Assembly: GCF_001476815.1 (NCBI RefSeq)
Contig: NZ_LDSL01000030.1
Location: 1-64,000, forward strand
Length of the DNA stretch: 64,000 bases
Origin: Pseudacidovorax intermedius
Lineage (GTDB): Bacteria; Pseudomonadota; Gammaproteobacteria; Burkholderiales; Burkholderiaceae_C
Reading direction: 5' to 3'
How positions within the stretch are numbered: position 1 is the first letter of the stretch; every line of letters starts with the position of its first letter. The notes under the pieces were generated by a model. The model searched no databases and was not told the DNA's origin. It was given only the letters and a program-made list of their open reading frames with translations. The position numbers and the translations under genes are program-made. Shown one piece after another: positions 17,403 to 27,601 of the stretch.

Positions 17403-19310
17403 TCAGCCGGCGGGGGCTTCGGCCGTCGCCTCGGCTTCGTCGCCGAAATCCTCGCCCAGGAAGCCGCCGCTCTGGTGCGTCCACAGCCGGGCGTACAGGC
17501 CACCGCGGGCCAGCAATTCGCGGTGGGTGCCTTCCTCCACCACGTGGCCGGCGTCGAGCACGATCAGCCGATCCATCGCGGCGATGGTCGACAGGCGGTG
17601 GGCGATGGCGATCACCGTCTTGCCTTCCATCAGCCGGTTCAGGCTCTGCTGGATGGCGGCCTCGACCTCGGAGTCGAGCGCGCTGGTGGCTTCGTCCAGC
17701 AGCAGGATGGGCGCGTTCTTGAGCATCACCCGCGCGATGGCGATGCGCTGGCGCTGTCCGCCGCTCAGCTTGACACCGCGCTCGCCCACGTGCGCCGCCA
17801 GGCCGTGGCGGCCCTGCGGATCGGTGAGCGTGTCGACGAAGCTGGAGGCCTCGGCCCGCTCGGCGGCGGCGCGCACCTCGGCCTCGGTGGCATCGGGCCG
17901 ACCGTAGGCGATGTTGTCGAACAGCGAGCGGTGCAGCAGGCTGGTGTCCTGCGTCACCATGCCGATGTGGGCCCGCAGCGAATCCTGGGTCACATGGGCG
18001 ATGTCCTGGCCGTCGATCAGCACGCGGCCGCCTTCCAGGTCGTGGAAGCGCAGCAGCAGGTTCACCAGCGTGGACTTGCCGGCGCCGGAGCGGCCGACCA
18101 GGCCGATCTTCTCGCCGGGCTTCACGGTGAGGTTCAGGCCGTCGATCACCATGCGGCCCTGCGCCGCGGGCGCGGGCGCGCCGGGCAGCAGGGGCGGGCG
18201 GTAGCCGAAGGACACGTCGTCGAAGCGCACCTCGCCGCGCGTGACCACCAGCGGCTTCGCATCGGCCGCATCCACCACCGTGCGCGGCCGGCTCAGCGTG
18301 TTGATGCCGTCCTGCACCGTGCCCACGGCCTCGAACAGGCTGGTGGTCTCCCACATGATCCAGTGCGACATGCCCTGCAGCCGCAGCGCCATGGCGGTGG
18401 CGGCGGCCACGGCGCCGATGCCCACCTCGCCGCGGCTCCACATCCACAGCGCCACGCCGCCCATGCCGCCCACCAGCAGCATCGACAGGGCATGGTTGAC
18501 GATCTCGAAGGCGCTCACCAGGCGCATCTGGCTGTAGCCGGTCTTGACGAAATCCTGCATGGCCGCGCGGGCGAACTGCGCCTCGCGCCGGGTGTGCGAG
18601 AACAGCTTGACGGTGGCGATGTTGGTGTAGGCGTCGGTGATGCGCCCGACCATGGCCGAGCGCGCGTCCGCCTGGGCCTTGCCGATGCGGCCCAGCCGGG
18701 GCACGAAGTACGCCATGGCCATCAGGTAGAGCACCAGCCACACGACGAAGGGCCAGATCAGCCCGCCGGCGAACACGCCGGCCAGCACCACGATGGTGGC
18801 GACGTAGGTGGCCATGGTCACGAGCACGTCGGCCATCACGAACAGCGTGTCGCGCACGGCGAGCGCGGTCTGCATCACCTTGGTCGTGATGCGGCCGGCG
18901 AATTCGTCCTGGTAGAAGGACATGCTCTGGCCCAGCATCAGCCGGTGGAAGTTCCAGCGCAGCCGCATCGGCAGGTTGATGGCCAGCACTTGGTGCTTGA
19001 CGATGGTCTGCAAGGCCACGACGACGATGCTGGCCACGAGCGCGATGGCCAGCCAGCGCAGTTCGTTGCCGCGCACGGCCCACAGCTCGGCGGGCGCCAC
19101 GTTCGACAGCCAGTCCACCAGTCGGCCCAGCAGGCCGAAGAGCAGTGCCTCGAAGGCCGACATCAGGGCCGTGAGGAAGGCGAGGGCGGCCACCTTGCCG
19201 CGCACCCCGTGCGTGGTGAACCACAGGAAGGCGAAGAAGCCCTTCGGCGGAGGCACCGGCTCGGCGCTGGGGTAGGCAGGCAGCAGTTTTTCGAAGAAAC
19301 GGAAGAACAA
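17403..19310 (-). CDS. ABC transporter, fused permease-ATPase (MsbA/multidrug exporter type)
   Basis: A 635-residue half-transporter expected to work as a homodimer exporting lipids or hydrophobic compounds. Six transmembrane helices lie between about 40 and 320, followed by the nucleotide-binding domain: Walker A GRSGAGKST, signature KLSGGQRQR, Walker B ILLLDEATSALDS and the H-loop IAHRLS. It is annotated in relatives simply as an ABC exporter; the motifs do not define the cargo. It is monocistronic, with about 70 bases to queE and 331 bases of non-coding DNA upstream. Confidence 0.92.
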   Translation of the reverse strand: MFFRFFEKLLPAYPSAEPVPPPKGFFAFLWFTTHGVRGKVAALAFLTALMSAFEALLFGLLGRLVDWLSNVAPAELWAVRGNELRWLAIALVASIVVVALQTIVKHQVLAINLPMRLRWNFHRLMLGQSMSFYQDEFAGRITTKVMQTALAVRDTLFVMADVLVTMATYVATIVVLAGVFAGGLIWPFVVWLVLYLMAMAYFVPRLGRIGKAQADARSAMVGRITDAYTNIATVKLFSHTRREAQFARAAMQDFVKTGYSQMRLVSAFEIVNHALSMLLVGGMGGVALWMWSRGEVGIGAVAAATAMALRLQGMSHWIMWETTSLFEAVGTVQDGINTLSRPRTVVDAADAKPLVVTRGEVRFDDVSFGYRPPLLPGAPAPAAQGRMVIDGLNLTVKPGEKIGLVGRSGAGKSTLVNLLLRFHDLEGGRVLIDGQDIAHVTQDSLRAHIGMVTQDTSLLHRSLFDNIAYGRPDATEAEVRAAAERAEASSFVDTLTDPQGRHGLAAHVGERGVKLSGGQRQRIAIARVMLKNAPILLLDEATSALDSEVEAAIQQSLNRLMEGKTVIAIAHRLSTIAAMDRLIVLDAGHVVEEGTHRELLARGGLYARLWTHQSGGFLGEDFGDEAEATAEAPAG

Positions 19311-19641
19311 GCGCGAGGTCTCCTGGGACGAGGCCCGGCACTGTAACGGCGCAGCGGCGACGGCACGATGAACAGGGCTTTGCGGGGGACGCGGGCAAAA
19401 AGAAGGGGCGCCCCTGCAGGGCGCCCCTCGTGTGCCGGTGATCGTCCGCGGGGAATGGCGTCAGGATCGGCAGGCCTGCTGGCTTCGCGTCGGGCATCCC
19501 CTTCGCAATGCACGGAAGACTGCGCCTGTGTCGCCGATCCCGTTTCCCGCGGGGTGCTCGACCTGGCACGACTGCAAGTTGCGCCCGGCAGCGGGACGGA
19601 CCTGTAGGACGTGTGCGCTTCAGCGGCGGCGCCCGCGGCGC
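19311..19641. other. 331-bp non-coding stretch between ABC exporter and LysR gene
   Basis: Holds the exporter promoter region next to 19310, a strong minus-strand terminator (19396-19427), and about 200 bases between that terminator and the LysR stop in which I find no convincing gene on either strand. This region would be an untypically long 3' UTR for the LysR gene or could host a small RNA ending at the terminator. Confidence 0.5.
19396..19427 (-). terminator. Intrinsic terminator
   Basis: GGGGCGCCC (19405-19413) pairs perfectly with GGGCGCCCC (19419-19427) around a 5-base loop. Read on the minus strand it is followed by TTCTTTTTG. It ends transcription coming from the LysR side, 215 bases after that gene's stop, and insulates the ABC exporter promoter. 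Confidence 0.85.
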
Positions 19642-20586
19642 TCAGCGTGTCGGCGAGGGCGGCGGCGCTGCAGGCGGACGGCCCGTGCGGCCTTCTTCGG
19701 CTGGCGCCAGGGCCGCCACGAGAAAGTCGATGAAGCTGCGCAGCGCCGGCGCCATGTGCTGCCGGCTCGCGTACACGGCGAACAGCGTCGTGGCGGGGCC
19801 CCGCCATTCGGGCACCAGCTCTACCAGCCGGCCCTGCGCCAAGTCGTCGTCGACCAGCCAGGCCGGCAGGTAAGCGATGCCCAGGCCGGCATGCACCGCA
19901 TGGCGGGTAAGGTGGGTGTCGTCCGAGCGCATGACGGGCGTTAGCCGCAGCGTGGTCTGGCGACCGTCCGCGGCACGCAGCACCCGGCCTTCCAGCTGCA
20001 CGTAGCTGGGCACGATGGCGCCGAGGCCCGCCAGGTCCTCGGGCTGCGCGGGCGTGCCGCTGGCGGCCAGGTAACCCGGCGCGGCGACGATGTGGAAGTC
20101 GACCGTGCACAGCGGCCGGGCGATGAGGGCCGCTGCCGGCTCGCGCGTGGCGCGCAGCGCCAGGTCGAAGCCGTCGGCCACTAGGTCGACGCGGCGGTTG
20201 GCCAGATGCAGGTCGACCAGCACCTCGGGGCAGCGCGCGTGGTAGTCGGCCAGCAGCCCGGCCATGCGCGGCGTGCCGAACCACACCGGGGCGCTCACCT
20301 TCAACCGGCCGCGTGGTGTGGCATCCGCATCGGCCACCAGCGCGGCCTCGGCGCTGTCGAGCAGGTCGAGGGCGTGGCTGCTCTGCTCGTACCAGCTGCG
20401 GCCGGCGTCGGTCAGGCTCAGGTGCCGGCTCGAGCGGTGCAGCAGCCGCGTGCCCAGGCTGCGCTCCAGTTGGGCGATGTGCCGGCTGGCCATGGGGGCG
20501 GAAATGCCCATGGCCTCGGCCGCGCGGGCGAAGCTGCCCGATTCGACGACCCCGCGGAACAGGCGAAGGCTGGTGAGACGGTCCAT
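19642..20586 (-). CDS. LysR-family transcriptional regulator
   Basis: A 314-residue protein with the winged HTH at residues 1-60 (SFARAAEAMGISAPMASRHIAQLE, RLLHRSSRHLSLTDAG) and a LysR substrate domain to about 295, with a Pro/Ala-rich tail. The start at 20586 gives a standard LysR N-terminus (MDRLTSLRLFRGVV). It is divergent from the DODA-type dioxygenase across 104 bases, the classic arrangement in which a LysR protein activates its neighbour and represses itself. Its inducer may be the dioxygenase substrate or an aromatic signal; this is inferred from position only. Confidence 0.9.
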   Translation of the reverse strand: MDRLTSLRLFRGVVESGSFARAAEAMGISAPMASRHIAQLERSLGTRLLHRSSRHLSLTDAGRSWYEQSSHALDLLDSAEAALVADADATPRGRLKVSAPVWFGTPRMAGLLADYHARCPEVLVDLHLANRRVDLVADGFDLALRATREPAAALIARPLCTVDFHIVAAPGYLAASGTPAQPEDLAGLGAIVPSYVQLEGRVLRAADGRQTTLRLTPVMRSDDTHLTRHAVHAGLGIAYLPAWLVDDDLAQGRLVELVPEWRGPATTLFAVYASRQHMAPALRSFIDFLVAALAPAEEGRTGRPPAAPPPSPTR

Positions 20587-20690
20587 AACTGAATTGCACA
20601 GAATGAAACTGAGCATTGAATGTACGGCCATCGATTGCGGCGTATGAAAGGTCTAAAGTCCTTTCCAACACGATTCAGGAGATTCCTGCC

Positions 20691-21524
20691 ATGTCCACGC
20701 CCCACAGCCTGCGCCTGCCCACCTATTTCATCTCCCACGGCGGTGGCCCCTGGCCCTGGATGAAGGCCGAGATGGGCAACACCTATGCCCGCCTGGAAGC
20801 GGCGCTGGCCGACATGCCGCGCCAGATCGGCCGCAAGCCGCGCGCCATCCTGATGGTCTCGGCCCACTGGGAGCGGCCGCGCTTCACGGTGCAGGCGAAT
20901 CCGCATCCGTCCATGGTCTACGACTACGGCGGCTTTCCGGCCCACACCTACCAGGTGCGCTACGACGCCCCCGGCGACCCGGCGCTGGCCGCGCGCGTGC
21001 AGGCACTGATCGAGGCGGCCGGCCTGCCGGCGAGCATCGACGCCGAACGCGGCTACGACCACGGCATGTTCTCGCCCATGAAGGCCATCTACCCCGAGGC
21101 GGACGTGCCGGTGGTCCAGCTCTCGCTGCGCCAGGGCCTGGACCCGGCCGAGCACCTGGCGCTGGGCCGCGCGCTGGCACCGCTGCGGGACGAGGACGTG
21201 CTCATCGTCGCCAGCGGGCTGAGCTACCACAACCTGCGCGCCTTCGGGCCCCAGGCGCAGGCGCCCTCGCGGGCCTTCGACGACTGGCTGGGGCGGACGC
21301 TGGCCCAGGACGATCCGGCCGCGCGCGCGCAGGGCCTGATCGGCTGGGAATCCGCGCCCGCCGCCCGCATCGCCCATCCGCGCGAGGAGCACCTGATTCC
21401 GCTGATGGTGGCCGTCGGTGCCGCCGAGCAGGAGGCCGCCCACCGCGTCTACTACGAGAACGGCTTCATGGGCGGACTGACCGTCTCCAGCTACCGCTTC
21501 GGCGAGGCGCCCGGTGCGCAGTGA
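20691..21524 (+). CDS. DODA-type extradiol ring-cleavage dioxygenase family protein (YgiD-like)
   Basis: A 277-residue class III extradiol dioxygenase-like protein (LigB superfamily). Metal ligands are suggested by the FISHGGGP start, SAHWERPRF, and YDHGMFSPM, followed by SGLSYHNLR. Members include plant DOPA dioxygenase and bacterial YgiD; they cleave catecholic rings, though many bacterial ones have no proven substrate. ATG at 20691 has AGGAGA 9 bases upstream. Control by the divergent LysR gene is likely. Confidence 0.88.
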   Translation: MSTPHSLRLPTYFISHGGGPWPWMKAEMGNTYARLEAALADMPRQIGRKPRAILMVSAHWERPRFTVQANPHPSMVYDYGGFPAHTYQVRYDAPGDPALAARVQALIEAAGLPASIDAERGYDHGMFSPMKAIYPEADVPVVQLSLRQGLDPAEHLALGRALAPLRDEDVLIVASGLSYHNLRAFGPQAQAPSRAFDDWLGRTLAQDDPAARAQGLIGWESAPAARIAHPREEHLIPLMVAVGAAEQEAAHRVYYENGFMGGLTVSSYRFGEAPGAQ

Positions 21525-21530
21525 GCAAGA

Positions 21531-21643
21531 GCCCCTCTCCCCCGCGGCAGAGGGGTTGGGGAGAGGGGGCGCCCCGTAACGCGCGCTGCGCCTGAACGAA
21601 CGCCGGCCCCTCTCCCCAACCCTCTCCCACAAGGGGAGAGGGA
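21531..21643. repeat. Intergenic palindromic repeat (pyrimidine/purine arms)
   Basis: GGGTTGGGGAGAGGGG (21553-21568) and CCCCTCTCCCCAACCC (21607-21622) are perfect 16-base inverted arms. Shorter CCCCTCTCCC/GGGAGAGGG pairs extend on both sides, so the whole intergenic space folds into a large stem. It belongs to a widespread intergenic repeat that, when translated, gives peptides such as SPLVGEGWGEG in spurious proteins. It sits after the dioxygenase stop and may act as a transcript 3' end. Confidence 0.8.
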
Positions 21644-21690
21644 GAAACGACGCGGCGCAGCATCCGCGCCGCCGTTATGCTCCGGCGCCG

Positions 21691-22533
21691 ATGAGCACCG
21701 ACACCGACCTCCTGGCCTTTGCCGAGCGCCATCCGCGCCTCTTCGTGCTGACCGGTGCCGGTGTGAGCACCGAATCCGGCATTCCCGACTACCGCGATGC
21801 GCAGGGCCACTGGAAGCGGCCGCCGCCCGTCACCTTCCAGGCCTTCATGGGCGAGGACGCCACCCGCAAGCGCTACTGGGCCCGCAGCATGATCGGCTGG
21901 CGCACCATGGGCCAGGCGCAGCCTGGGCCGGCGCACCGTGCGCTGGCCGCGCTGGAATCGCAGGGCCGCGTCGCCTTGCTGCTGACCCAGAACGTCGACG
22001 GCCTGCACCAAGCGGCCGGCAGCCGCCACGTCATCGACCTGCATGGCCGCATCGACACCGTGCGCTGCATGGCCTGCGAGCACCGCCTGCCGCGCGCCGA
22101 CTTCCAGGCCGAACTGCTGCGGCGCAACCCGGCGTGGGCCGCCCTCGACGCCCGCGCCGCCCCCGATGGCGATGCCGACCTGGAACTGCGCGACTTCTCC
22201 GGCTTCGACGTGCCGGCCTGCCCCGTCTGCGGCGGCCTGCTCAAGCCCGACGTGGTGTTCTTCGGCGAGAGCGTGCCGCGTGGCAGGGTGGATGCCGCCT
22301 ACGCCGCGCTGGAGGCGGCCGACGGCATGCTGGTCGTCGGCTCGTCGCTCATGGTGTATTCGGGCTTCCGCTTCGTGCAGCGCGCCGCCGAGCGTGCGCT
22401 GCCCGTGGCGGCGCTCAACCTGGGCCGCACGCGGGCGGACGAACTGCTGTCGCTCAAGGTCGAAGCACCCATCGGCCCGGCGCTGGAGCGGCTGGCGGGG
22501 CTGCTGGTGCCGCCGGACGCCCGCGCGGCCTGA
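21691..22533 (+). CDS. NAD-dependent protein deacylase, sirtuin (class II-like)
   Basis: A 280-residue Sir2 protein. The NAD-binding motif is TGAGVSTESGIPDYR at residues 21-35; the catalytic core is QNVDGLH with the active His in DLHGRID; zinc cysteines are CMACE and CPVCGG; and VGSSLMVYSGF follows. It removes acyl groups from lysines with NAD consumption. TATGCT at 21676-21681 is ten bases from the ATG and there is no ribosome-binding site, so a leaderless transcript is plausible. The flanking repeat separates it from the dioxygenase. Confidence 0.93.
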   Translation: MSTDTDLLAFAERHPRLFVLTGAGVSTESGIPDYRDAQGHWKRPPPVTFQAFMGEDATRKRYWARSMIGWRTMGQAQPGPAHRALAALESQGRVALLLTQNVDGLHQAAGSRHVIDLHGRIDTVRCMACEHRLPRADFQAELLRRNPAWAALDARAAPDGDADLELRDFSGFDVPACPVCGGLLKPDVVFFGESVPRGRVDAAYAALEAADGMLVVGSSLMVYSGFRFVQRAAERALPVAALNLGRTRADELLSLKVEAPIGPALERLAGLLVPPDARAA

Positions 22534-22726
22534 TGCCAGCCGGCCGGGCCCATTCCCCCGTTTTTCCGTGCAGCGGCGGCTGAGCCCGCGCCGCCGGCCT
22601 GCGCCAGCGCGCCGGTGGCTGCGGGCGACTTTCCTTGCGCTGCCGCAAGCTTCGCGATAGCCATGGGTGCTAAAAGGCAGGCCAGCCGCGCGGACAGCCG
22701 TACGCGCGGGCCGGAGACAACACGCC

Positions 22727-24679
<1,953 letters not shown>

Positions 24680-24789
24680 GCCGACGCTTAGACCGGCCTT
24701 AAGCACGGCGTCGGCCGGGAACGCCCCCTGGCACGTTGGAATCCCATCCATGCAAGGCCCATGCTGGGCCGAGGAAGGAAGACCCCACC

Positions 24790-25521
24790 ATGACACCCCA
24801 AGAACTGTCCATGCTCGAAGACCTGCTGCAGCGCCTGGCCGCGGTGCACGGCGTGCAGAAGGACCCGCAGGCCGACGCCCTGATCCGCGAACGCCTGGCC
24901 GGCCAGCCCGATGCCCTGTACCTGCTGACCCAGCGCACCCTGCTGCTGGAGCATGCGCTGCAGGACGCCCAGCGCCAGCTGGCCCAGCGCGCCGCCGCGC
25001 CGGCCGATCCGGGCGGAGCCGCCTTCCTGCAGCGCGGGCTGGAGCCGGGCTTCGGGCGCGACACTGCCGACCCCGTGGCCTACAACCCGGGTCGCGCGGC
25101 CTACCGCGGCGCGCCTGCCGCCTACGCGCCCGGCGCGCCGGCACCGGCGCAGGCGCCCGGCTGGCGCGAACGCCTCTTCGGCGCGGCGCCCGCGGCAGCC
25201 GCACCGGCGCCGAGCAGCGGCCCCAGCTTCCTGGGCCAGGCGGCGAGCGCGGCGGCCGGGGTCGCCGGCGGCATGTTCCTGTTCAACGGCATCGAGCACC
25301 TGCTCGGCGGCCGCGGCGCCGGCGGCGGTGGCGGCTTCCTGGGCCTGGGCGGCGGCAATGCCGGCACGCCCGAGGTGATCGAGAACGTCACCCAGAATTT
25401 CTACGAGGACAACGGCAGCGCCAGCGCGGGCGGCGGCGGAGCGAGCCAGCTGACCGACGATGCGGGCGGCGACTGGGGCGGCTTCGACGGCGGCTCCTTC
25501 GACGACGACCAGGTCGTCTGA
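24790..25521 (+). CDS. DUF2076 family protein
   Basis: A 243-residue acidic protein. The N-terminal coiled-coil-like part (1-75, MTPQELSMLEDLLQRLAAVH) carries the DUF2076 signature. A Pro/Ala linker and a Gly-rich hydrophobic centre (FLGQAASAAAGVAGGMFLFNGIEHLLGG) follow, and then a Gly/Asp-rich tail. The pattern resembles periplasmic ligand-binding relatives of YgaU/YqfB type, but no signal peptide is seen and the function is unknown. It follows the sigma-54 activator by 110 bases and is convergent with thiE. Confidence 0.8.
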   Translation: MTPQELSMLEDLLQRLAAVHGVQKDPQADALIRERLAGQPDALYLLTQRTLLLEHALQDAQRQLAQRAAAPADPGGAAFLQRGLEPGFGRDTADPVAYNPGRAAYRGAPAAYAPGAPAPAQAPGWRERLFGAAPAAAAPAPSSGPSFLGQAASAAAGVAGGMFLFNGIEHLLGGRGAGGGGGFLGLGGGNAGTPEVIENVTQNFYEDNGSASAGGGGASQLTDDAGGDWGGFDGGSFDDDQVV

Positions 25522-25577
25522 AGATCCGGCGCCGTCCCCCCGAAACGGACTGGCGCCGCGCTGCCGGCGGGCGGCGT

Positions 25578-26495
25578 TCAGGCCTCTGGCGCCGCCTGCA
25601 TGTGCGCCATCAGCGCACGCGCCGCGGCCTCCGGATCCTCCGCCCCGACGAAGGCCCGCACCACCGCGATGCTGCCCACGCCGCTGGCCAGCGCCTGCGG
25701 CAGCCGGTCGGCATCGATGCCGCCGATGGCCACCAGCGGATAGCCCCGCATCAGGCGCGCATAGTCGTTGAGGCGCGCCAGGCCCTGCGGGGCCGTCGCC
25801 ATCTTCTTGAGCGTGGTCGGGAACACGGCGCCCAGCGCCAGGTAACTGGGGCTCACGGCATCGGCCCGCACCATCTCGGCATAGCCATGGGTGCTGACGC
25901 CCAGGCGCAGGCCGGAGGCGCGCAATTCCTGCACTTCCTGCGCCGTCAGCGCGTCCAGGTCTTCCTGGCCCAGGTGGACGCCATAGGCGCCAGCCGCGAT
26001 GGCCTGCCGCCAGTGGTCGTTGATGAAGAGAAGGGCACCGGTGCCCGCGACGGCCGCGATGGCGGCATCGATCTCGCGGGCGATGGCGCTCTCATCGTCG
26101 GACTTGAATCGCAGCTGGACCGTCGGAATGCCGGCCCGGGCCGCGCGGCCGACCCATTCGGCGTCTGGCAGCACCGCGTACAGGCCCAGCGCCACGGGGC
26201 AGGGCGCGAAGGCGTCGGCGCGCGCCTGGGGCGGAAAGTCGCGCAGACCGAAGTCGGCGGGCGTGCCGGGCCAGGCACTGGCGTCGAAGCGGCCCAGGCG
26301 TCGGGTCATCGCCTGCCAGGCGCGGCCCAGGCATTCGGCATCCACCTCGATGAAGCCCAGCGCGGCGCAGGCGGCCTTGGCACCGCGGTACACCGGGTCG
26401 TCGTCGTGGAAGGGGCCGGCTTTCACCGGCGGGTGCCCGTCGAAGCGGCCTCCGTGGGCGGCCAGGATGGCGGTTTCGATCTGTTGGGCGTTCAT
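25578..26495 (-). CDS. thiE: Thiamin phosphate synthase with N-terminal extension
   Basis: A 305-residue protein. The TIM-barrel ThiE core starts near residue 100 (LGLYAVLPDAEWV, TVQLRFKSDDE) and runs to the end, with FINDHWRQAIAAGAYGVHLGQEDL, GVSTHG and AIGGID; it couples the thiazole and HMP-PP moieties. The first 100 residues (MNAQQIETAILAAHGGRFDG onward) form an extra domain not needed for known ThiE catalysis. ATG at 26495 has GGAG 6 bases upstream. It is the last gene of thiO-thiS-thiG-thiE. Confidence 0.93.
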   Translation of the reverse strand: MNAQQIETAILAAHGGRFDGHPPVKAGPFHDDDPVYRGAKAACAALGFIEVDAECLGRAWQAMTRRLGRFDASAWPGTPADFGLRDFPPQARADAFAPCPVALGLYAVLPDAEWVGRAARAGIPTVQLRFKSDDESAIAREIDAAIAAVAGTGALLFINDHWRQAIAAGAYGVHLGQEDLDALTAQEVQELRASGLRLGVSTHGYAEMVRADAVSPSYLALGAVFPTTLKKMATAPQGLARLNDYARLMRGYPLVAIGGIDADRLPQALASGVGSIAVVRAFVGAEDPEAAARALMAHMQAAPEA

Positions 26496-26554
26496 GGATG
26501 GCTCCGTGTTCTTGTTGACGTTGGCGCCCGGCGGCAGGCACCACCGCTGCGGGC

Positions 26555-27376
26555 TCAGCCGCCGTTCTGGGCGTGGTGCCAGAAGGGCGTGCCCAGCACC
26601 GGCGTGCTGGGTTGCGCCGCGTCCTGCGCGCTCATCGCGCCGGCCCGGAAGGCGGCGCGTCCCGCGGCCACCGCATCGGCGAAGGCGCCGGCCATGGCCA
26701 CCGGGTCCTGCGCCAGCGCCACGGCGGTGTTCAGCAGCACGCCGTCGTAGCCCCATTCCAGCACCTGGCAGGCGTGCGAGGGCAGGCCCAGGCCGGCATC
26801 GACCAGCATGGGCACCGTCAGCCGCTCGCGCAGCACCTGCATGGCATAGGGATTGACCGGCCCGCGGCCGGTGCCGATGGGCGCGGCCCAGGGCATCACG
26901 GCCTGGCAGCCGACGTCGACCAGCCGCTGGCACAGCACCAGGTCCTCGGTGCAGTAGGGCAGCACCTGGAAGCCGTCCTTGATCAGCCGCTCGGCCGCGC
27001 CCACCAGTTGCAGCGTGTCGGGCTGCAGGGTGTAGTCGTCGCCGATCAGCTCCAGCTTGATCCACGGCGTCTCGAACAGCTCGCGCGCCATGTGGGCGGT
27101 GGCGATGGCCTCCTGCACGCTGTGGCAGCCGGCGGTGTTGGGCAGCACCGGGACGTCCAGCCGGCGCAGCAGCGCCCAGAAGCCGTTGTCGGCCTTGGCG
27201 CCGCCGGGCGCCGCACTCTGCCGCCGCAACGAGGCCGTGAGCATGGCGGGCCGGGCGCGCTGCACGGCGGCCTCCAGCACGTCGGGCGAGGGATAGCGGG
27301 CGGTGCCCAGCAGCAGCCGGCTCTGGAAGCGCTGGCCGTAGAGTACCAGCGCGTCGTCGGAATCGGGGAGGGTCAT
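26555..27376 (-). CDS. thiG: Thiazole synthase
   Basis: A 273-residue TIM-barrel enzyme that builds the thiazole phosphate from DXP, ThiS-thiocarboxylate and the glycine-derived imine. The Schiff-base lysine is in WIKLELIGD, and the phosphate-binding elements [13 protein letters not shown] and VDAGLGLPS are conserved. The C-terminus (about 250-273) is a short Pro/His-containing tail. It sits 24 bases after thiS and 59 bases before thiE. Confidence 0.96.
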   Translation of the reverse strand: MTLPDSDDALVLYGQRFQSRLLLGTARYPSPDVLEAAVQRARPAMLTASLRRQSAAPGGAKADNGFWALLRRLDVPVLPNTAGCHSVQEAIATAHMARELFETPWIKLELIGDDYTLQPDTLQLVGAAERLIKDGFQVLPYCTEDLVLCQRLVDVGCQAVMPWAAPIGTGRGPVNPYAMQVLRERLTVPMLVDAGLGLPSHACQVLEWGYDGVLLNTAVALAQDPVAMAGAFADAVAAGRAAFRAGAMSAQDAAQPSTPVLGTPFWHHAQNGG

Positions 27377-27400
27377 GGGCGGGGTCTCCTGGCGTGGGGT

Positions 27401-27601
27401 TCAGCCACCGGTCACGGGGCGGATCACCTCGACCTCGTCGCCGGCCTGCAGGGCGCGGCCGGCATAGGCCGAGCGGGGCACGAAGTCGCGGTTGACGGCG
27501 GCCGCGAAGGGCGGGGCGGGGTCGAGCAGGGCGATGGCGTCGGCCAGCGTGGCGCCGGAAGGCAGCTCGCGCGGCTCGCCGTTGAGCAGGATGTTCATCA
27601 T
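27401..27601 (-). CDS. thiS: Thiamin sulfur-carrier protein
   Basis: A 66-residue ubiquitin-like protein. The beginning MNILLNGEPRELPSG and the C-terminal Gly-Gly (PVTGG) that becomes a thiocarboxylate are diagnostic. The ATG at 27601 overlaps the thiO stop (ATGA); a second ATG follows immediately. It is the sulfur donor for ThiG. Confidence 0.95.
   Translation of the reverse strand: MMNILLNGEPRELPSGATLADAIALLDPAPPFAAAVNRDFVPRSAYAGRALQAGDEVEVIRPVTGG

Noticed and set aside
16782-19346. 854-codon open frame antisense to queE and the ABC exporter
   Set aside because: It crosses two well-supported genes, has biased Gly/Arg/His/Gln content, and no initiation signal.
24729-24742. TGGCACG match to a sigma-54 -24 box before the DUF2076 gene
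   Set aside because: The -12 GC doublet and TTGC are missing at the required distance, so it is not a credible sigma-54 promoter.
26496-27065. Open continuation of the thiE frame upstream into thiG
   Set aside because: It would need to overlap thiG out of frame; thiE has its own ribosome-binding site at 26495, so there is no fusion.
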